Under the pieces are notes generated by a model. It ran no database searches. It was not told the DNA's origin and saw only the letters and a program-made list of their open reading frames with translations. From assembly GCF_004363725.1 (NCBI RefSeq), contig NZ_SNZF01000021.1, positions 20,978-84,977 of the forward strand: a DNA stretch of 64,000 nt, written 5' to 3'. How positions within the stretch are numbered: position 1 is the first letter of the stretch; every line of letters starts with the position of its first letter. The position numbers were made by a program, and so were the translations under genes. Source of the stretch: Aquamicrobium defluvii (GTDB taxonomy: Bacteria; Pseudomonadota; Alphaproteobacteria; Rhizobiales; Rhizobiaceae). Below, piece after piece: positions 17,973 to 26,711 of this stretch.

Positions 17973-19232
17973 ATGAGCCTGAACCGCCGCCAGTTCCTGT
18001 CCCTGTCCGCCGGCGCTCTTGCCGTCCTGCCTCGTGACGCCGCTGCGCAGACGACCAGACGGCTCCTCCATCGCGGTGCGGGAATCCACAACATGATGAA
18101 CTGGGGCATCCTTCAGGAGGGAAGCGCCACCCGTTATGTTCCACGCCCGTTCGAGACGCCGCGCAATGCCTTTCCCGAAGCTCTTGCGCGCGAATTCGCT
18201 GCGGCGGGCTTCGATTTCATCCGCCTCTCGCTGGACGTGGGGCCGTTCATGCAGTTGCAGGGCTCCGACCGCACCGCGCTGGAACAGAAGCTGCTCGCCA
18301 ATATAGGGCGGCTGCATGGGCTCGGCCTCGACGTGCTTGTCGATTGCCATCCGGTGGAGCAGGTGCCGCTCTATTCGCCCCAGTCCATCCTCGAGGATCT
18401 GGAGAGCCCGCTGTTTGGCGAGTACAGGGCGATGATCGTCAGGCTGGCCGCCATGCTTTCCAATGTGCGGACCGGGCGCGTGGTGCTGGAACTGATGAAC
18501 GAGCCGCTCATGAACAACGCCGCTCATCGCACGCAGGTTATGGTATGGGGTGCGGCGCAGCTGTCCCTGCACGATGCGGCAAGGCGGGCCGCGCCCGACC
18601 TGCCGCTCATGCTCACGGGCGCGCATTATGGCGGCATCAGCGGCCTGAACGATCTCGATCCGTCGCCCTATGCCGACAGCAACGTTCTGTATTCCTATCA
18701 CTATTACATGCCGCTCAGCTTCACGCATCAGGGGGTGGATTTCGGCACCCCGGATGCGCCGACCTCGCCTTATGTATCGGATCTTCCCTATCCCTATGAC
18801 GCCATTCCGGCGGAGGAGATCGAGACCGCTCTGGAAGCGCGCATCGCCGCCGCGCCGCTCGATGCGGCGGCCAAAGCGGCGGCAAGGGAACACGCGCAAT
18901 CCATACTCGGGCGCTTTCTTGCCGATGGCTGGAATCGCGGGCGCGTGGAAGACGACTTCGCCATCGTCGCGAAATGGGCGGACCGCCATGACATTGCCCG
19001 TGAGCGCATCGTCATGGGCGAGTTCGGCGTGACACGGCGTTCCGACAGGCTTGTGGGTGCCGCGGAGGTCTATCGCCGGCGCTGGATGTCGGATGTGACG
19101 CATGTGGCGGCATCCCTCGGCTTCGGCTGGTCGATATGGGACCTCAACAGCTATCAGATGGGAATCTACCGCGACGGGAACGAGGAACAACTCGACCGGG
19201 AACTGGTTTCGGCCCTGGCCATGTCCGGCTGA
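17973..19232 (+). CDS. Tat-exported glycoside hydrolase family 5 (cellulase-like)
   Basis: 419 aa with a twin-arginine signal (NRRQFLSLSAGALAVLP, cleavage near AAAQ). The TIM-barrel shows FIRLSLDVGPF, the acid/base Glu177 in LELMNEP and the nucleophile Glu350 in VMGEFGV, both as in GH5. It would hydrolyse beta-linked glycans in the periplasm or outside. A GGAGG site sits 8 bp before the ATG. It is divergent from the heparinase family gene, so the locus carries two potential depolymerases, one of each chemistry. Confidence 0.92.
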   Translation: MSLNRRQFLSLSAGALAVLPRDAAAQTTRRLLHRGAGIHNMMNWGILQEGSATRYVPRPFETPRNAFPEALAREFAAAGFDFIRLSLDVGPFMQLQGSDRTALEQKLLANIGRLHGLGLDVLVDCHPVEQVPLYSPQSILEDLESPLFGEYRAMIVRLAAMLSNVRTGRVVLELMNEPLMNNAAHRTQVMVWGAAQLSLHDAARRAAPDLPLMLTGAHYGGISGLNDLDPSPYADSNVLYSYHYYMPLSFTHQGVDFGTPDAPTSPYVSDLPYPYDAIPAEEIETALEARIAAAPLDAAAKAAAREHAQSILGRFLADGWNRGRVEDDFAIVAKWADRHDIARERIVMGEFGVTRRSDRLVGAAEVYRRRWMSDVTHVAASLGFGWSIWDLNSYQMGIYRDGNEEQLDRELVSALAMSG

Positions 19233-19252
19233 ACGGGCGTTTCCGAAGCGGG

Positions 19253-20572
19253 CTATGCCGGCCGGCGCGCCTTTCCCCGCCTCGCCAGAAGGTCGAGATA
19301 GACCTTCTCCACCGTATCGGCCAGATGTGCGTAGTCGCGATTGGCCCTGATCCATTCCGAACCCCTGGCGCCCATGGCCTCGGCCTTCTGCCGGTCGTCG
19401 AACAACCGGGCGACGCCTTCGCCCATCGCCTTGCCGGAAAAGGCCGTGACGATGCCGGCGCCGCTTCCCAGGATCACCTCGTTCTGGTCGTAGTGGACGG
19501 TTCCCACCACCGGGCGCCCCATGGCCAGATACTCCACCAGCTTGGTCGGGGTTGCGACCTGATGGGCCGGGTCCATCATGAACGGCGACAGGCACACATC
19601 CACCCTCCTGACCCAGCCCAGCGCCTCGGCCAGCGGCAGCCGTCCGGTGAAGATGACGCGGTCGGCAATGCCGAGTTCTTGCAGCTTGCCGCTGAGCGTA
19701 TCCCACTCGAAGTCGGGAACCGCGCCGATGATGACGAGGACGGCGTCGTAGCCCTGGTCGAGAAGTTCGGCGAGCGCCTCGAATGTCAGGTGCGTGGTCA
19801 GGCTCATGACGTCCGCGCTCATATACGCCATGCTCTTTTTACCTGTGAGCCTTGGGTCGTCGACCGTGGCCACAGAGGCGGAATTGTAGCGTCCGGTCGA
19901 AACTCCCATCGGTACGGGGGTCATCTTTTCCAGCGGTATGCCGCGAAAACCGACACGTTCGCGCATCCGTCCGGATTGCACCATGATGTGGTCGCAGAGC
20001 GGCAGGCCGGCACGATAGAACAGGAAGCTGCCGAGCAGCGCGTAGACGATGCGCAACAGCCGGGCAGGGCGGCTCATCGGGACGAGGTTCTCCACGGCGA
20101 TACGCAGCCGCCCCTCAAGCACGGGGTAGCTCATCCAGAACACGCAGGGTGTGCGGGACATCTTGCTGGCCAGCGCAAACGTGATGACCCACAGGGGCTG
20201 GTCGCGCACCTGCACGAGGTCGAAATCGCCGCGCGCCGCACGCCAGGCCAGCTTCAGCCGCAGCCAGCTTTCGGCCAGCTTGTAGCGCAGCCCGCCGAAT
20301 TTTTCGGACGCGGCGCGCCGCGCGATGTGGAAGCGCTCGCGGCCATGCTCCACGATCTGCGCCGGCATGTCCTCACACGGACGCAGGTTCCAGTCGATGG
20401 CGAGGCCGCGGGCAACCAGATGGTTGGAAAACAGTTCGACGAGGTCGACCCGGAAAGCCGGGTAATCGTCCGGGGCGACGAATAGCATACGAACCCCGTC
20501 CAGCGTTTCGCTGGCGGGTTCGGCTTTGCTTTCCGTGCCGGCAGCCGCCAGCGACAGCTCGTTCATTTCCAT
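19253..20572 (-). CDS. glycosyltransferase family 4
   Basis: GT-B enzyme of about 439 aa. The N-terminal half contains DFDLVQVRDQPLWVITFALA, and the donor half contains VIIGAVPDFEWDTLSGKLQELG, VDVCLSPFMMDPAHQVATPTK and VEYLAMGRPVVGT, with the glutamate of the nucleotide-sugar site. The ATG at 20572 was chosen because it directly follows the stop of the GNAT gene (20574); an in-frame ATG at 20566 is equally possible and a longer start at 20599 overlaps the GNAT. It ends 21 bp from the convergent GH5. Confidence 0.85.
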   Translation of the reverse strand: MEMNELSLAAAGTESKAEPASETLDGVRMLFVAPDDYPAFRVDLVELFSNHLVARGLAIDWNLRPCEDMPAQIVEHGRERFHIARRAASEKFGGLRYKLAESWLRLKLAWRAARGDFDLVQVRDQPLWVITFALASKMSRTPCVFWMSYPVLEGRLRIAVENLVPMSRPARLLRIVYALLGSFLFYRAGLPLCDHIMVQSGRMRERVGFRGIPLEKMTPVPMGVSTGRYNSASVATVDDPRLTGKKSMAYMSADVMSLTTHLTFEALAELLDQGYDAVLVIIGAVPDFEWDTLSGKLQELGIADRVIFTGRLPLAEALGWVRRVDVCLSPFMMDPAHQVATPTKLVEYLAMGRPVVGTVHYDQNEVILGSGAGIVTAFSGKAMGEGVARLFDDRQKAEAMGARGSEWIRANRDYAHLADTVEKVYLDLLARRGKARRPA

Positions 20573-20573
20573 C

Positions 20574-21830
20574 TCATGCGAACAGCCGGCGGCACACATA
20601 GGAGCGCGCTGCCTTCAGCTGGTTCCACAGCGTCCTGTTGCGGCGGATGCGGTTCTTCGCGCTTTCGCGTATCCGCGTCAAAGCCACGATGGCCGTTCCG
20701 AGCGGCGTGAAGGCGGCATAGCGGTCGTCGAGGGGAAGGATTTCCTGGCACCAGTGCGTCTTGTAGTCTTCGTGACCGATACCGAGGTCGTAGGCCGCCA
20801 TGCCCCGTTTGCAGCAATCCTCGATATGGCGAAAGGTCAATATGTTGCCGGGGCTGTGCTGCGCAAGATCATCGAGGGCAAAAGCCGTGAAATAGCTGTT
20901 GACACGGCCGCGACGGATTCCCGACCCGGTGACGGCCCTGATCTTGCCACCAACCGCAAGCGATGCAATTTCGAGCACTGGCTCGCTCATGCCATGCGAG
21001 CGTTCGAGAAGGTCACGGTAGAAGTCCTTCACGCCCGGACGGTCGAACCCGTTGGGCTTGCCCTGCTCGCTCAGCCTCAGGGCCTTCTGCTCGAAGAAAA
21101 ACTCCAGCGCCTCTTGTTCTTCGGCAATGCCCTGCACCATTTTGTAGTTGAGCTCGCCGACTTCGCTCATGCGCCGCTCCTTGGAACGGACGCGCTTTTT
21201 GCGCGTGCTGCCTTTCCTTCGCGCCAGAACGGCATCGAAGCCGCCCGTCAGGTCGAATGGATAGCCTTCCCCCGAGGACGGGCCGCCTGCAAGCGCGGCG
21301 AGGGGCTGGGCGACGCCGTCATGGACTGGCGGCATTCGCTCAAGAACCGCGCAGTCGACATCCTGCAGTGCGGTTCCCAGCATCCGCACGATCCCGTCGC
21401 GTGGCACTGTCTTCATGCGGGCTATCGCTTCAGGGCTCCAGAGACCGAAATTGTAGGCCGCGTGCTTTCCGCCGATCCATGTTGCGACCCTTGCAGGCCC
21501 CACCCTGACTATGGCGAGCGGAAGAATGAAGGCAGGATGATCGTTCAGGCGCCCGAGCAAGATCGCGGCCCGCGCATTCCTGAACGGCAGCACATGGCGT
21601 GTATAGGGCTCTATCCAGTCGTATCTTTGGAAAACCGTTCCGGTCCCGATGGCTTCGAGATGGCGCCATTCACGTTCGATCTGGGCTGGCGAACTGTAGG
21701 ATCGGATATCGAAACGGATGGCGCGCCGGCCGGCTGGCACCGCCGGCTGCGCAGGGCCGCCAGAGCAGTCCGGCAATAGTTCCATATCCCCCGTTCCATG
21801 AACCCGCTTCAGAGTCGGGATCGATCGCAT
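20574..21830 (-). CDS. GNAT family acetyltransferase, BcsL/CelD type
   Basis: 418 aa from the ATG at 21830, which has GGAG 7 bp upstream; the open frame upstream of it (to 22031) is not family-like. The protein resembles the FemAB/CelD-type GNATs found in cellulose and exopolysaccharide operons: an N-terminal degenerate GNAT half (FDIRSYSSPAQIEREWRHLE, GTVFQRYDWIEPY) and a C-terminal half with VGGKIRAVTGSGIRRGRVNSYF and YDLGIGHEDYKTHWCQEI. It is probably co-transcribed with the GT4 that follows. Its acceptor is unknown; acylation of polymer amino sugars is one possibility. Confidence 0.82.
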   Translation of the reverse strand: MRSIPTLKRVHGTGDMELLPDCSGGPAQPAVPAGRRAIRFDIRSYSSPAQIEREWRHLEAIGTGTVFQRYDWIEPYTRHVLPFRNARAAILLGRLNDHPAFILPLAIVRVGPARVATWIGGKHAAYNFGLWSPEAIARMKTVPRDGIVRMLGTALQDVDCAVLERMPPVHDGVAQPLAALAGGPSSGEGYPFDLTGGFDAVLARRKGSTRKKRVRSKERRMSEVGELNYKMVQGIAEEQEALEFFFEQKALRLSEQGKPNGFDRPGVKDFYRDLLERSHGMSEPVLEIASLAVGGKIRAVTGSGIRRGRVNSYFTAFALDDLAQHSPGNILTFRHIEDCCKRGMAAYDLGIGHEDYKTHWCQEILPLDDRYAAFTPLGTAIVALTRIRESAKNRIRRNRTLWNQLKAARSYVCRRLFA

Positions 21831-22147
21831 TGGCGGGCTCCGCTCGAAATCTGCTAGCTTTGTGCGGAACCTAGCCACACGGTCTAAAGAATAGTCTAAC
21901 GCCAGGCGTGTCTGAAAGCACGACACGTTGTCGAGAGCGGCCCGCAGATCGAACGACAGGCGGGGCGAATTGCCCGGACCCGGAACGACAGACGACCACC
22001 ATCCGCCTGAAGCGGCCGGTTTCCGGCACATTCCGGGCCGTCTTGGTTAATCGACAGGGTTAAGCCCGTTTTAACGTTTGCCATTCATTATTCATGTCGC
22101 GGTTTATGTGTGCCGGTGCGCCGCGGCGACCGGATTAGGGGTGAACT
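21831..22147. promoter_or_regulatory. divergent promoter region of the GNAT and outer-membrane protein genes
   Basis: 317 bp between divergent starts. Close to the GNAT side, GTCTAAAGAATAGTCTAA (near 21881-21898) contains a GTCTAA direct repeat. Close to the porin side there is an AT-rich tract with repeated GTTAA (around 22048-22075). These are plausible promoter or operator elements, but no regulator can be named. Confidence 0.35.
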
Positions 22148-23053
22148 ATGTCCAACCTGTTCAGGAAAGCGGCTCTGGCCGCTGTCGTTGCCGGCGGTGC
22201 TTCCCCGGTGCTTGCTGCGGACCTCGCCGAGCGGCCGATCGTGATCGAGGAGCCGCCCGTCATCCAGCAGCCTTACGAAGAAGTCGGCGATTTTGGCGGC
22301 TGGTATATCCGCGGAGATCTGGATTATCACAAATCGAAGATCCGCGGCGCCGAATACATCACCTATGGCGCGGAGCCGTGCCCTGTCGGCTGTGGCGACC
22401 CTGACGTCTGGACCGGCGTCGGCGGCACCAAGAGCTTCGACACCACCGAGCTCAAGAGCGCGTTCTCGATCGGCGCCGGCGTCGGCTATCAGCTCAACCG
22501 GCATTTTCGTACGGACCTGACCCTCGACTACTGGTTCAGGACCAAGTTCAAGGGCAGCACGTCCGATGACGGCAACTCTGGTTGCGGCAGCCCCACCATT
22601 CCCTGCCAGTCTGTCGACCGTTCCAAGATGTCGGCGCTTGTGCTGCTTGCCAATGCCTATGTCGATCTCGGCACATGGAACGGCCTGACGCCTTATGTCG
22701 GCGCCGGTATCGGCGGCGCGCACATCAGGTGGGAAGATCTGGAGAACGACGCCAATGTCGGCTTTGCCACGCACAAGGGCAGCAAGAGCTGGCGCTTTGC
22801 CTACGCCCTGATGGCCGGCGCCTCCTACTGCCTGACCGACAAGCTGATGCTGGATGCCGGCTACCGGTTCAGCCGCATCGAGGGCGGTCGCATGTTCGAG
22901 CGCAACGGTGCCGGCCCCGGCTTCGACAAGGGTTTCAACACGCACGAAGTGCGCGCCGGCCTGCGCTACAATTTCGGGGGCGGTGCAAACCACTGCTATC
23001 AGCCGGAGACGGTAGCCTACGAGCTGCCGCCGGAGCCGATCTACACCAAGTAG
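22148..23053 (+). CDS. outer-membrane beta-barrel protein (Omp25/Omp31/RopB-like porin family)
   Basis: 301 aa with a Sec signal (MSNLFRKAALAAVVAGGASPVLAAD, cleavage after AA). The mature part alternates amphipathic strands and ends with RAGLRYNFGGG, though a polar tail with CYQPETVAYELPPEPIYTK follows instead of ending on the barrel strand. Inferred extracellular loops carry paired cysteines (CPVGCGD; CGSPTIPC) that could form disulfides. The family is the abundant 8-strand OMP of Rhizobiales. It is monocistronic, with an intrinsic terminator just downstream. Confidence 0.88.
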   Translation: MSNLFRKAALAAVVAGGASPVLAADLAERPIVIEEPPVIQQPYEEVGDFGGWYIRGDLDYHKSKIRGAEYITYGAEPCPVGCGDPDVWTGVGGTKSFDTTELKSAFSIGAGVGYQLNRHFRTDLTLDYWFRTKFKGSTSDDGNSGCGSPTIPCQSVDRSKMSALVLLANAYVDLGTWNGLTPYVGAGIGGAHIRWEDLENDANVGFATHKGSKSWRFAYALMAGASYCLTDKLMLDAGYRFSRIEGGRMFERNGAGPGFDKGFNTHEVRAGLRYNFGGGANHCYQPETVAYELPPEPIYTK

Positions 23054-23070
23054 CCTGATCGGGCCTGCAA

Positions 23071-23106
23071 CCGGAAGGGCCGGAAAGCACAGCCTTCCGG
23101 CTCTTT
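23071..23106 (+). terminator. intrinsic terminator of the outer-membrane protein gene
   Basis: CCGGAAGG (23071-23078) pairs with CCTTCCGG (23093-23100), followed by CTCTTTCGTTTG. It starts 17 bp after the stop codon. Confidence 0.7.
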
Positions 23107-23135
23107 CGTTTGCGTGGCGATGGATTGCGGTGCCG

Positions 23136-23840
23136 TCAAAGCACCACCGTTATCCACGCGAAGGTCTGTTCGGCATGCTCCAGCATCGCCTTGCGCGCCG
23201 CCTCCGGCTGGCGGTTGCGGATGGCCTTGACGATGGGGTCGTGATTGTAGGGCGTCAGGTTCTTGGCGGCCGCCGGCTTCACGGCCGAAAGGATGAAGTT
23301 CGTCACCTCGACCTGTATTTCGGTTTCCTGCTTCAGCAGCCGCGCCGAGCCGGAAACCTCGGCGATGATCGTGTGGAAACGGGCATCGGCGAAACGCATG
23401 TCCGGAAAGCGCGGCAGCAGATCGTCGTAATCCCTTGCGGCCTGCACGATACGTTCAAAATCGGCGGGGCTCCCGCGTTCGGCCGCGAGGTAGCAGGCCT
23501 CGCCGGAGATCGCGCGCCGCCAATCGGTAAGATCCCGCAATTCCTCCCGTGTAAGCCTCAGACGCCGTGCGGCATCCGCCAGCCGCTCGCCAACGTCGGT
23601 GGCGACGAAGTTGCCGCCATTGCGGCCGCGCACCGTGGTCAGCAGTCCCATGTCGCGCATGGCGCCGAGCGCGATGCGCGCGGTCATCGGGGCCACCCCC
23701 AGCATTCTCGCCAGCTCGTTCTCGGGCGGAAGCTGTTCGCCGGGGCTCAGATCGCCCATGGTGATGGCCTCCCGCAGCCGGCGGAACACCATGTCCGGCG
23801 CGCTGTTGCCTTCGGCAGAGAGGGGCGTCAGAAATTTCAT
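23136..23840 (-). CDS. GntR family transcriptional regulator, FadR (FCD) subfamily
   Basis: 234 aa. N-terminal winged helix (VFRRLREAITMGDLSPGEQLPPENELARMLGVAPMT, residues about 18-55, then GLLTTVRGRNGGNFVA), followed by an all-helical FCD ligand domain (LRDLTDWRRAISGEACYLAAER; the metal-type residues D and H in FADARFHTIIAE). It is divergent from the C26 peptidase-like gene and ABC importer, so it is the likely local repressor of that operon, with a gamma-glutamyl compound or amino acid as effector. The effector is inferred. Confidence 0.92.
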   Translation of the reverse strand: MKFLTPLSAEGNSAPDMVFRRLREAITMGDLSPGEQLPPENELARMLGVAPMTARIALGAMRDMGLLTTVRGRNGGNFVATDVGERLADAARRLRLTREELRDLTDWRRAISGEACYLAAERGSPADFERIVQAARDYDDLLPRFPDMRFADARFHTIIAEVSGSARLLKQETEIQVEVTNFILSAVKPAAAKNLTPYNHDPIVKAIRNRQPEAARKAMLEHAEQTFAWITVVL

Positions 23841-23893
23841 TTGACCAATAAACTATAGATGTTAAATGTTATGTGATTAACAGTTGGAATGCA
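23841..23893. promoter_or_regulatory. divergent operator/promoter of the gntR - ABC importer operon
   Basis: 53 AT-rich bases separate gntR and the divergent hydrolase. GTTAA (about 23860) and TTAAC (about 23877) form an imperfect inverted repeat around ATGTTATGTGA, and ATGTTA is repeated. GntR proteins bind such short inverted repeats next to their own gene. The exact operator is unproven. Confidence 0.45.
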
Positions 23894-24646
23894 ATGCCTC
23901 AAACCGTATCCGAACACAAGCCGGCAAAGCCTCGCATCCTTGTTTCCGGCTCTCTCGCCTCGCCTTATGCAAGCGACTATCTGGCCTGCACCCTGCGGGA
24001 GTTCTCCGATTCCGCCTTCGCGGGGCTGCGCGATGCGGGCGTCGACGTGACTTTTGTCGAGGCTTCCGCGCCGGTGCTGACCCAGCGCGAGGCTCTGGAG
24101 GGCGTGGACGGGCTTCTGATGCTGGGCGGGGCCGATGCCGATCCGCAAACCTATGGCCAGTCCATTGCCTCCGACACGGTCTATGGCGTCCATCGCGCGG
24201 CAGACGATTATGAGCTGGAGCTTCTGCGCCTCGCTCGGGAAAGGCATCTTCCTTTCCTCGGCATCTGCCGGGGCATGCAGCTTCTCAACATCGCGGCGGG
24301 CGGCGATCTCACGCAGGAGATCGGCGGCGGCACGATGCATTATCTGACGGCCGACAATTCGGTCATGACCGCCCATCCGGTCGAAATACTGCCCGATACG
24401 CGCCTGGAAGAGATTTACGGAGCGATCGAGATCGTTGTGCGCTCCGGCCACCATCAGGCGGTTTCGAAGGTGGGCGCGGGGCTGAAGGTCGCGGCAAGGG
24501 CCGCCGACGGCATCGTCGAGGCGCTGGAAGGCGCCGGCGACGACTGGGCGGTCGGCGTCCAGTGGCACCCGGAGGACCCCAGGGCGTCCCGTGAGGATTT
24601 CGACCGGCTGCTGGGCGCATTCCTCGCCCAGTGCAGGCGCGCATAA
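23894..24646 (+). CDS. gamma-glutamyl-gamma-aminobutyrate hydrolase family protein (peptidase C26, PuuD-like)
   Basis: 250 aa class I glutamine-amidotransferase fold. The nucleophile Cys is in PFLGICRGMQLLNIAAGG and the His-Glu pair in VQWHPEDP. VDGLLMLGGADADPQTYG is typical of the PuuD group, which hydrolyses gamma-glutamyl amides such as gamma-glutamyl-GABA. The ATG at 23894 is preferred over a GTG at 23873 because the latter lies in the putative operator. It is the first gene of an operon with an amino-acid ABC importer, so the substrate may be imported by the downstream transporter. Confidence 0.88.
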   Translation: MPQTVSEHKPAKPRILVSGSLASPYASDYLACTLREFSDSAFAGLRDAGVDVTFVEASAPVLTQREALEGVDGLLMLGGADADPQTYGQSIASDTVYGVHRAADDYELELLRLARERHLPFLGICRGMQLLNIAAGGDLTQEIGGGTMHYLTADNSVMTAHPVEILPDTRLEEIYGAIEIVVRSGHHQAVSKVGAGLKVAARAADGIVEALEGAGDDWAVGVQWHPEDPRASREDFDRLLGAFLAQCRRA

Positions 24647-24680
24647 CCGCAGCACAATCAACATCAGGGAGAATCGTTCC

Positions 24681-25526
24681 ATGAAGTCATTTGCATTGCT
24701 GGCCGTCGCCGGCCTCCTGTCCACTCTGGCCGCGACGGCGGGCGCTCAGGCGGCCGAATATGGCAAGTGCGAGCCGAAGGGCGAGCGCGGCAGCATCAGC
24801 CTTGAAACCATCGCCGCCGATACGCTGACCGTGGCGACGGTGCTGCCGAATCCCGGCTGGTACAATGGCATCTCGCCCGAGAAGATCGAGGACGGCTTCG
24901 AATATTGCATGGGGGCCGAGATCGCCCACCGCGCCGGGCTGGACAAGGTGCGCCTCGTCAACATGGCCTGGGACCAGTACATCTCCGGCACCGCCTCCAA
25001 CTATGACATCGGCATCGCCGGCACCACCATCACCGAAGCCCGCAAGCAGGTCTTCGATTTCAGCCAGCCCTATTTCTCGTCCAATCTCGGCGTCGCCGTG
25101 AAGAAGGGCGCCGACGTGAGCGCGGAAAACATCCGTTCGAAGCGCATCGGCGTCCTGCAGGGCAACATGGGATCGGACTGGGTCATCGGCACGCTGAAGC
25201 CCGACCAGCAGCCGTCGCTCTACCAGTCGCAGCCCGACATGGTCACCGCGCTCATTGCCGGCCAGGTGGACGCCATCGTTTCCGACACCACGCTGGTGCT
25301 CTCGGCCACCAACGGCACCAATGGCATGATCGAAGTCATCGGCCAGTTCGAACTGGATCAGGGCTACGGCATCGTTCTGCCGAAGGGCTCGGCCAATGCC
25401 GCCGTTGTCGATCAGGCGGTTGCCGCGTTCAGGGAAGACGGCACGCTGGCCGACCTGTCGGCCAGATATCTGGCGCCTCTCTTCGGGGTCGATCCGGCAT
25501 CCGTTCCGGTCTGGACCCTGAAGTGA
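24681..25526 (+). CDS. amino-acid ABC transporter substrate-binding protein (SBP family 3)
   Basis: 281 aa with a Sec signal (MKSFALLAVAGLLSTLAATAGAQA). The mature protein shows the family-3 blocks GISPEKIEDGFEYCMGAEIA, NYDIGIAGTTITEARKQVFDFSQPYF and GQVDAIVSDTTLVL. It captures a polar amino acid or derivative in the periplasm. The ATG at 24681 has AGGGA about 10 bp upstream. It starts 34 bp after the hydrolase. The specific ligand cannot be read; binding-site residues are not the canonical arginine pattern I can assign with confidence. Confidence 0.9.
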   Translation: MKSFALLAVAGLLSTLAATAGAQAAEYGKCEPKGERGSISLETIAADTLTVATVLPNPGWYNGISPEKIEDGFEYCMGAEIAHRAGLDKVRLVNMAWDQYISGTASNYDIGIAGTTITEARKQVFDFSQPYFSSNLGVAVKKGADVSAENIRSKRIGVLQGNMGSDWVIGTLKPDQQPSLYQSQPDMVTALIAGQVDAIVSDTTLVLSATNGTNGMIEVIGQFELDQGYGIVLPKGSANAAVVDQAVAAFREDGTLADLSARYLAPLFGVDPASVPVWTLK

Positions 25527-25535
25527 TCGTCTCTT

Positions 25536-25604
25536 CCCTCGCCACACGGGCGAGGGGAGATCTTGCGACGCTGCCCGAGGCCGGATCCGGGCCCCGGCAG
25601 CGTC
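25536..25604 (+). promoter_or_regulatory. two stem-loops between binding-protein and permease genes
   Basis: First hairpin: CCCTCGCC (25536-25543) with GGCGAGGG (25549-25556), 8 bp. Second: GACGCTGCC (25567-25575) with GGCAGCGTC (25596-25604), 9 bp with further GC pairing inside. Neither is followed by a T-run. Such structures after binding-protein genes commonly stabilise the upstream message and lower expression of the permease; that role is inferred here. Confidence 0.6.
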
Positions 25605-25641
25605 AGTTCGTGAAAAACCCGAAACGAAAATTGGAGATGGC

Positions 25642-26709
25642 ATGACCACGCTGAGCCCTGCGCCGCGCAGCCGCGGTCTGGCGGTGTTCGCCACGCTGCT
25701 CGCTATAGCCTTGCTGGTCGCCGTCGCGGTCGTCGGCGAAGCCGTTCGCGCCGGCATCACCAGCCCGCAATTGTCCGCCTTCGGCGCCTGGGTCATGGCC
25801 GCCGGGCTGGCGCTGGGCGGCGTGACGCTGTGGACGGCGGTCAATGGTCTGCGCTGCTCGTTCCAGAGCGGACGCGAGGCCGCTGCGAATGAAATTCTGG
25901 CGTCTCGCGCCAGCGCCGCCCAGTCGCGCCAGCACAGCTTCATCACCTTCGGCCTCGCCTTCGCCGTGCTGATCGGTTTTGCGCTGGTCCAGCTCGTTCT
26001 CATCAATGACGGCAACATCCAGCGCACATTCCTGCGCGGCGACCTGATGGCGGGCAGCGCGCTCGACATCGCCCGTGCCTTCATCGTCAACATCAGGCTG
26101 GCCCTCATCTCGGGCGTCATCGTTCTGGTGTTCGGGCTCGTTCTGGCCATCGCCCGCATGATCCCCGGCAAGGCCGGCGCACCGGTCCGCTTTCTGGCCG
26201 TCGCCTATATCGATCTCATGCGCGCCGTGCCGGCGATCATCGTGCTCTATCTGATCGGCTTCGGCCTGCCGCTCACCAACCTGCCCGTCTTGAGCGGGCT
26301 CAATGCGGAGTGGTTCGCCATCCTTGCCCTGTCGCTGACCTACAGCGCCTATGTGGCCGAGGTGTACCGTTCGGGCATCGCCTCGATCCATCCCTCGCAA
26401 TGGGCGGCCAGCCGCTCGCTCGGCTTCTCCTATTTGCAGACGCTGCGCTTCTTCATCCTGCCGCAGGCCATGCGCCTCGTCATCCCGCCGATGCTGAGCA
26501 CATTCATCGCTCTGCAAAAGGATACCTCGCTGGTCAACGTCATCGGCACGCTCGACGCGTTCAACCAGGCGAAGTTCTACGCCTCCAGCACCTTCAACCT
26601 GTCGTCGGTGACGGTGGTGGCCATCCTGTTCGTCATCATCACCATTCCCCAGACGCGCTTCGTCGACTGGATGCTCGAGCGCGGTGCGAACCGCCGCAAG
26701 GGAGCTTGA
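25642..26709 (+). CDS. amino-acid ABC transporter permease with N-terminal membrane extension
   Basis: 355 aa. The C-terminal half is a standard HisM/ArtQ-type permease: FIVNIRLALISGVIVLVFGLVLA, then YSAYVAEVYRSGIASIHPSQWAASRSLG, the EAA-loop that contacts the ATPase, then VNVIGTLDAFNQA. About 140 residues precede it with three more hydrophobic segments and a charged cytosolic stretch, so it is longer than the usual 220-250 aa. It is the only permease in the operon and presumably acts as a homodimer. GGAGAT lies upstream of the ATG. Confidence 0.9.
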   Translation: MTTLSPAPRSRGLAVFATLLAIALLVAVAVVGEAVRAGITSPQLSAFGAWVMAAGLALGGVTLWTAVNGLRCSFQSGREAAANEILASRASAAQSRQHSFITFGLAFAVLIGFALVQLVLINDGNIQRTFLRGDLMAGSALDIARAFIVNIRLALISGVIVLVFGLVLAIARMIPGKAGAPVRFLAVAYIDLMRAVPAIIVLYLIGFGLPLTNLPVLSGLNAEWFAILALSLTYSAYVAEVYRSGIASIHPSQWAASRSLGFSYLQTLRFFILPQAMRLVIPPMLSTFIALQKDTSLVNVIGTLDAFNQAKFYASSTFNLSSVTVVAILFVIITIPQTRFVDWMLERGANRRKGA

Positions 26710-26711
26710 CC

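Noticed and set aside
25527..25604. Intrinsic terminator after the binding-protein gene
   Set aside because: Stems are strong but no T-run follows, and the permease and ATPase continue on the same strand.
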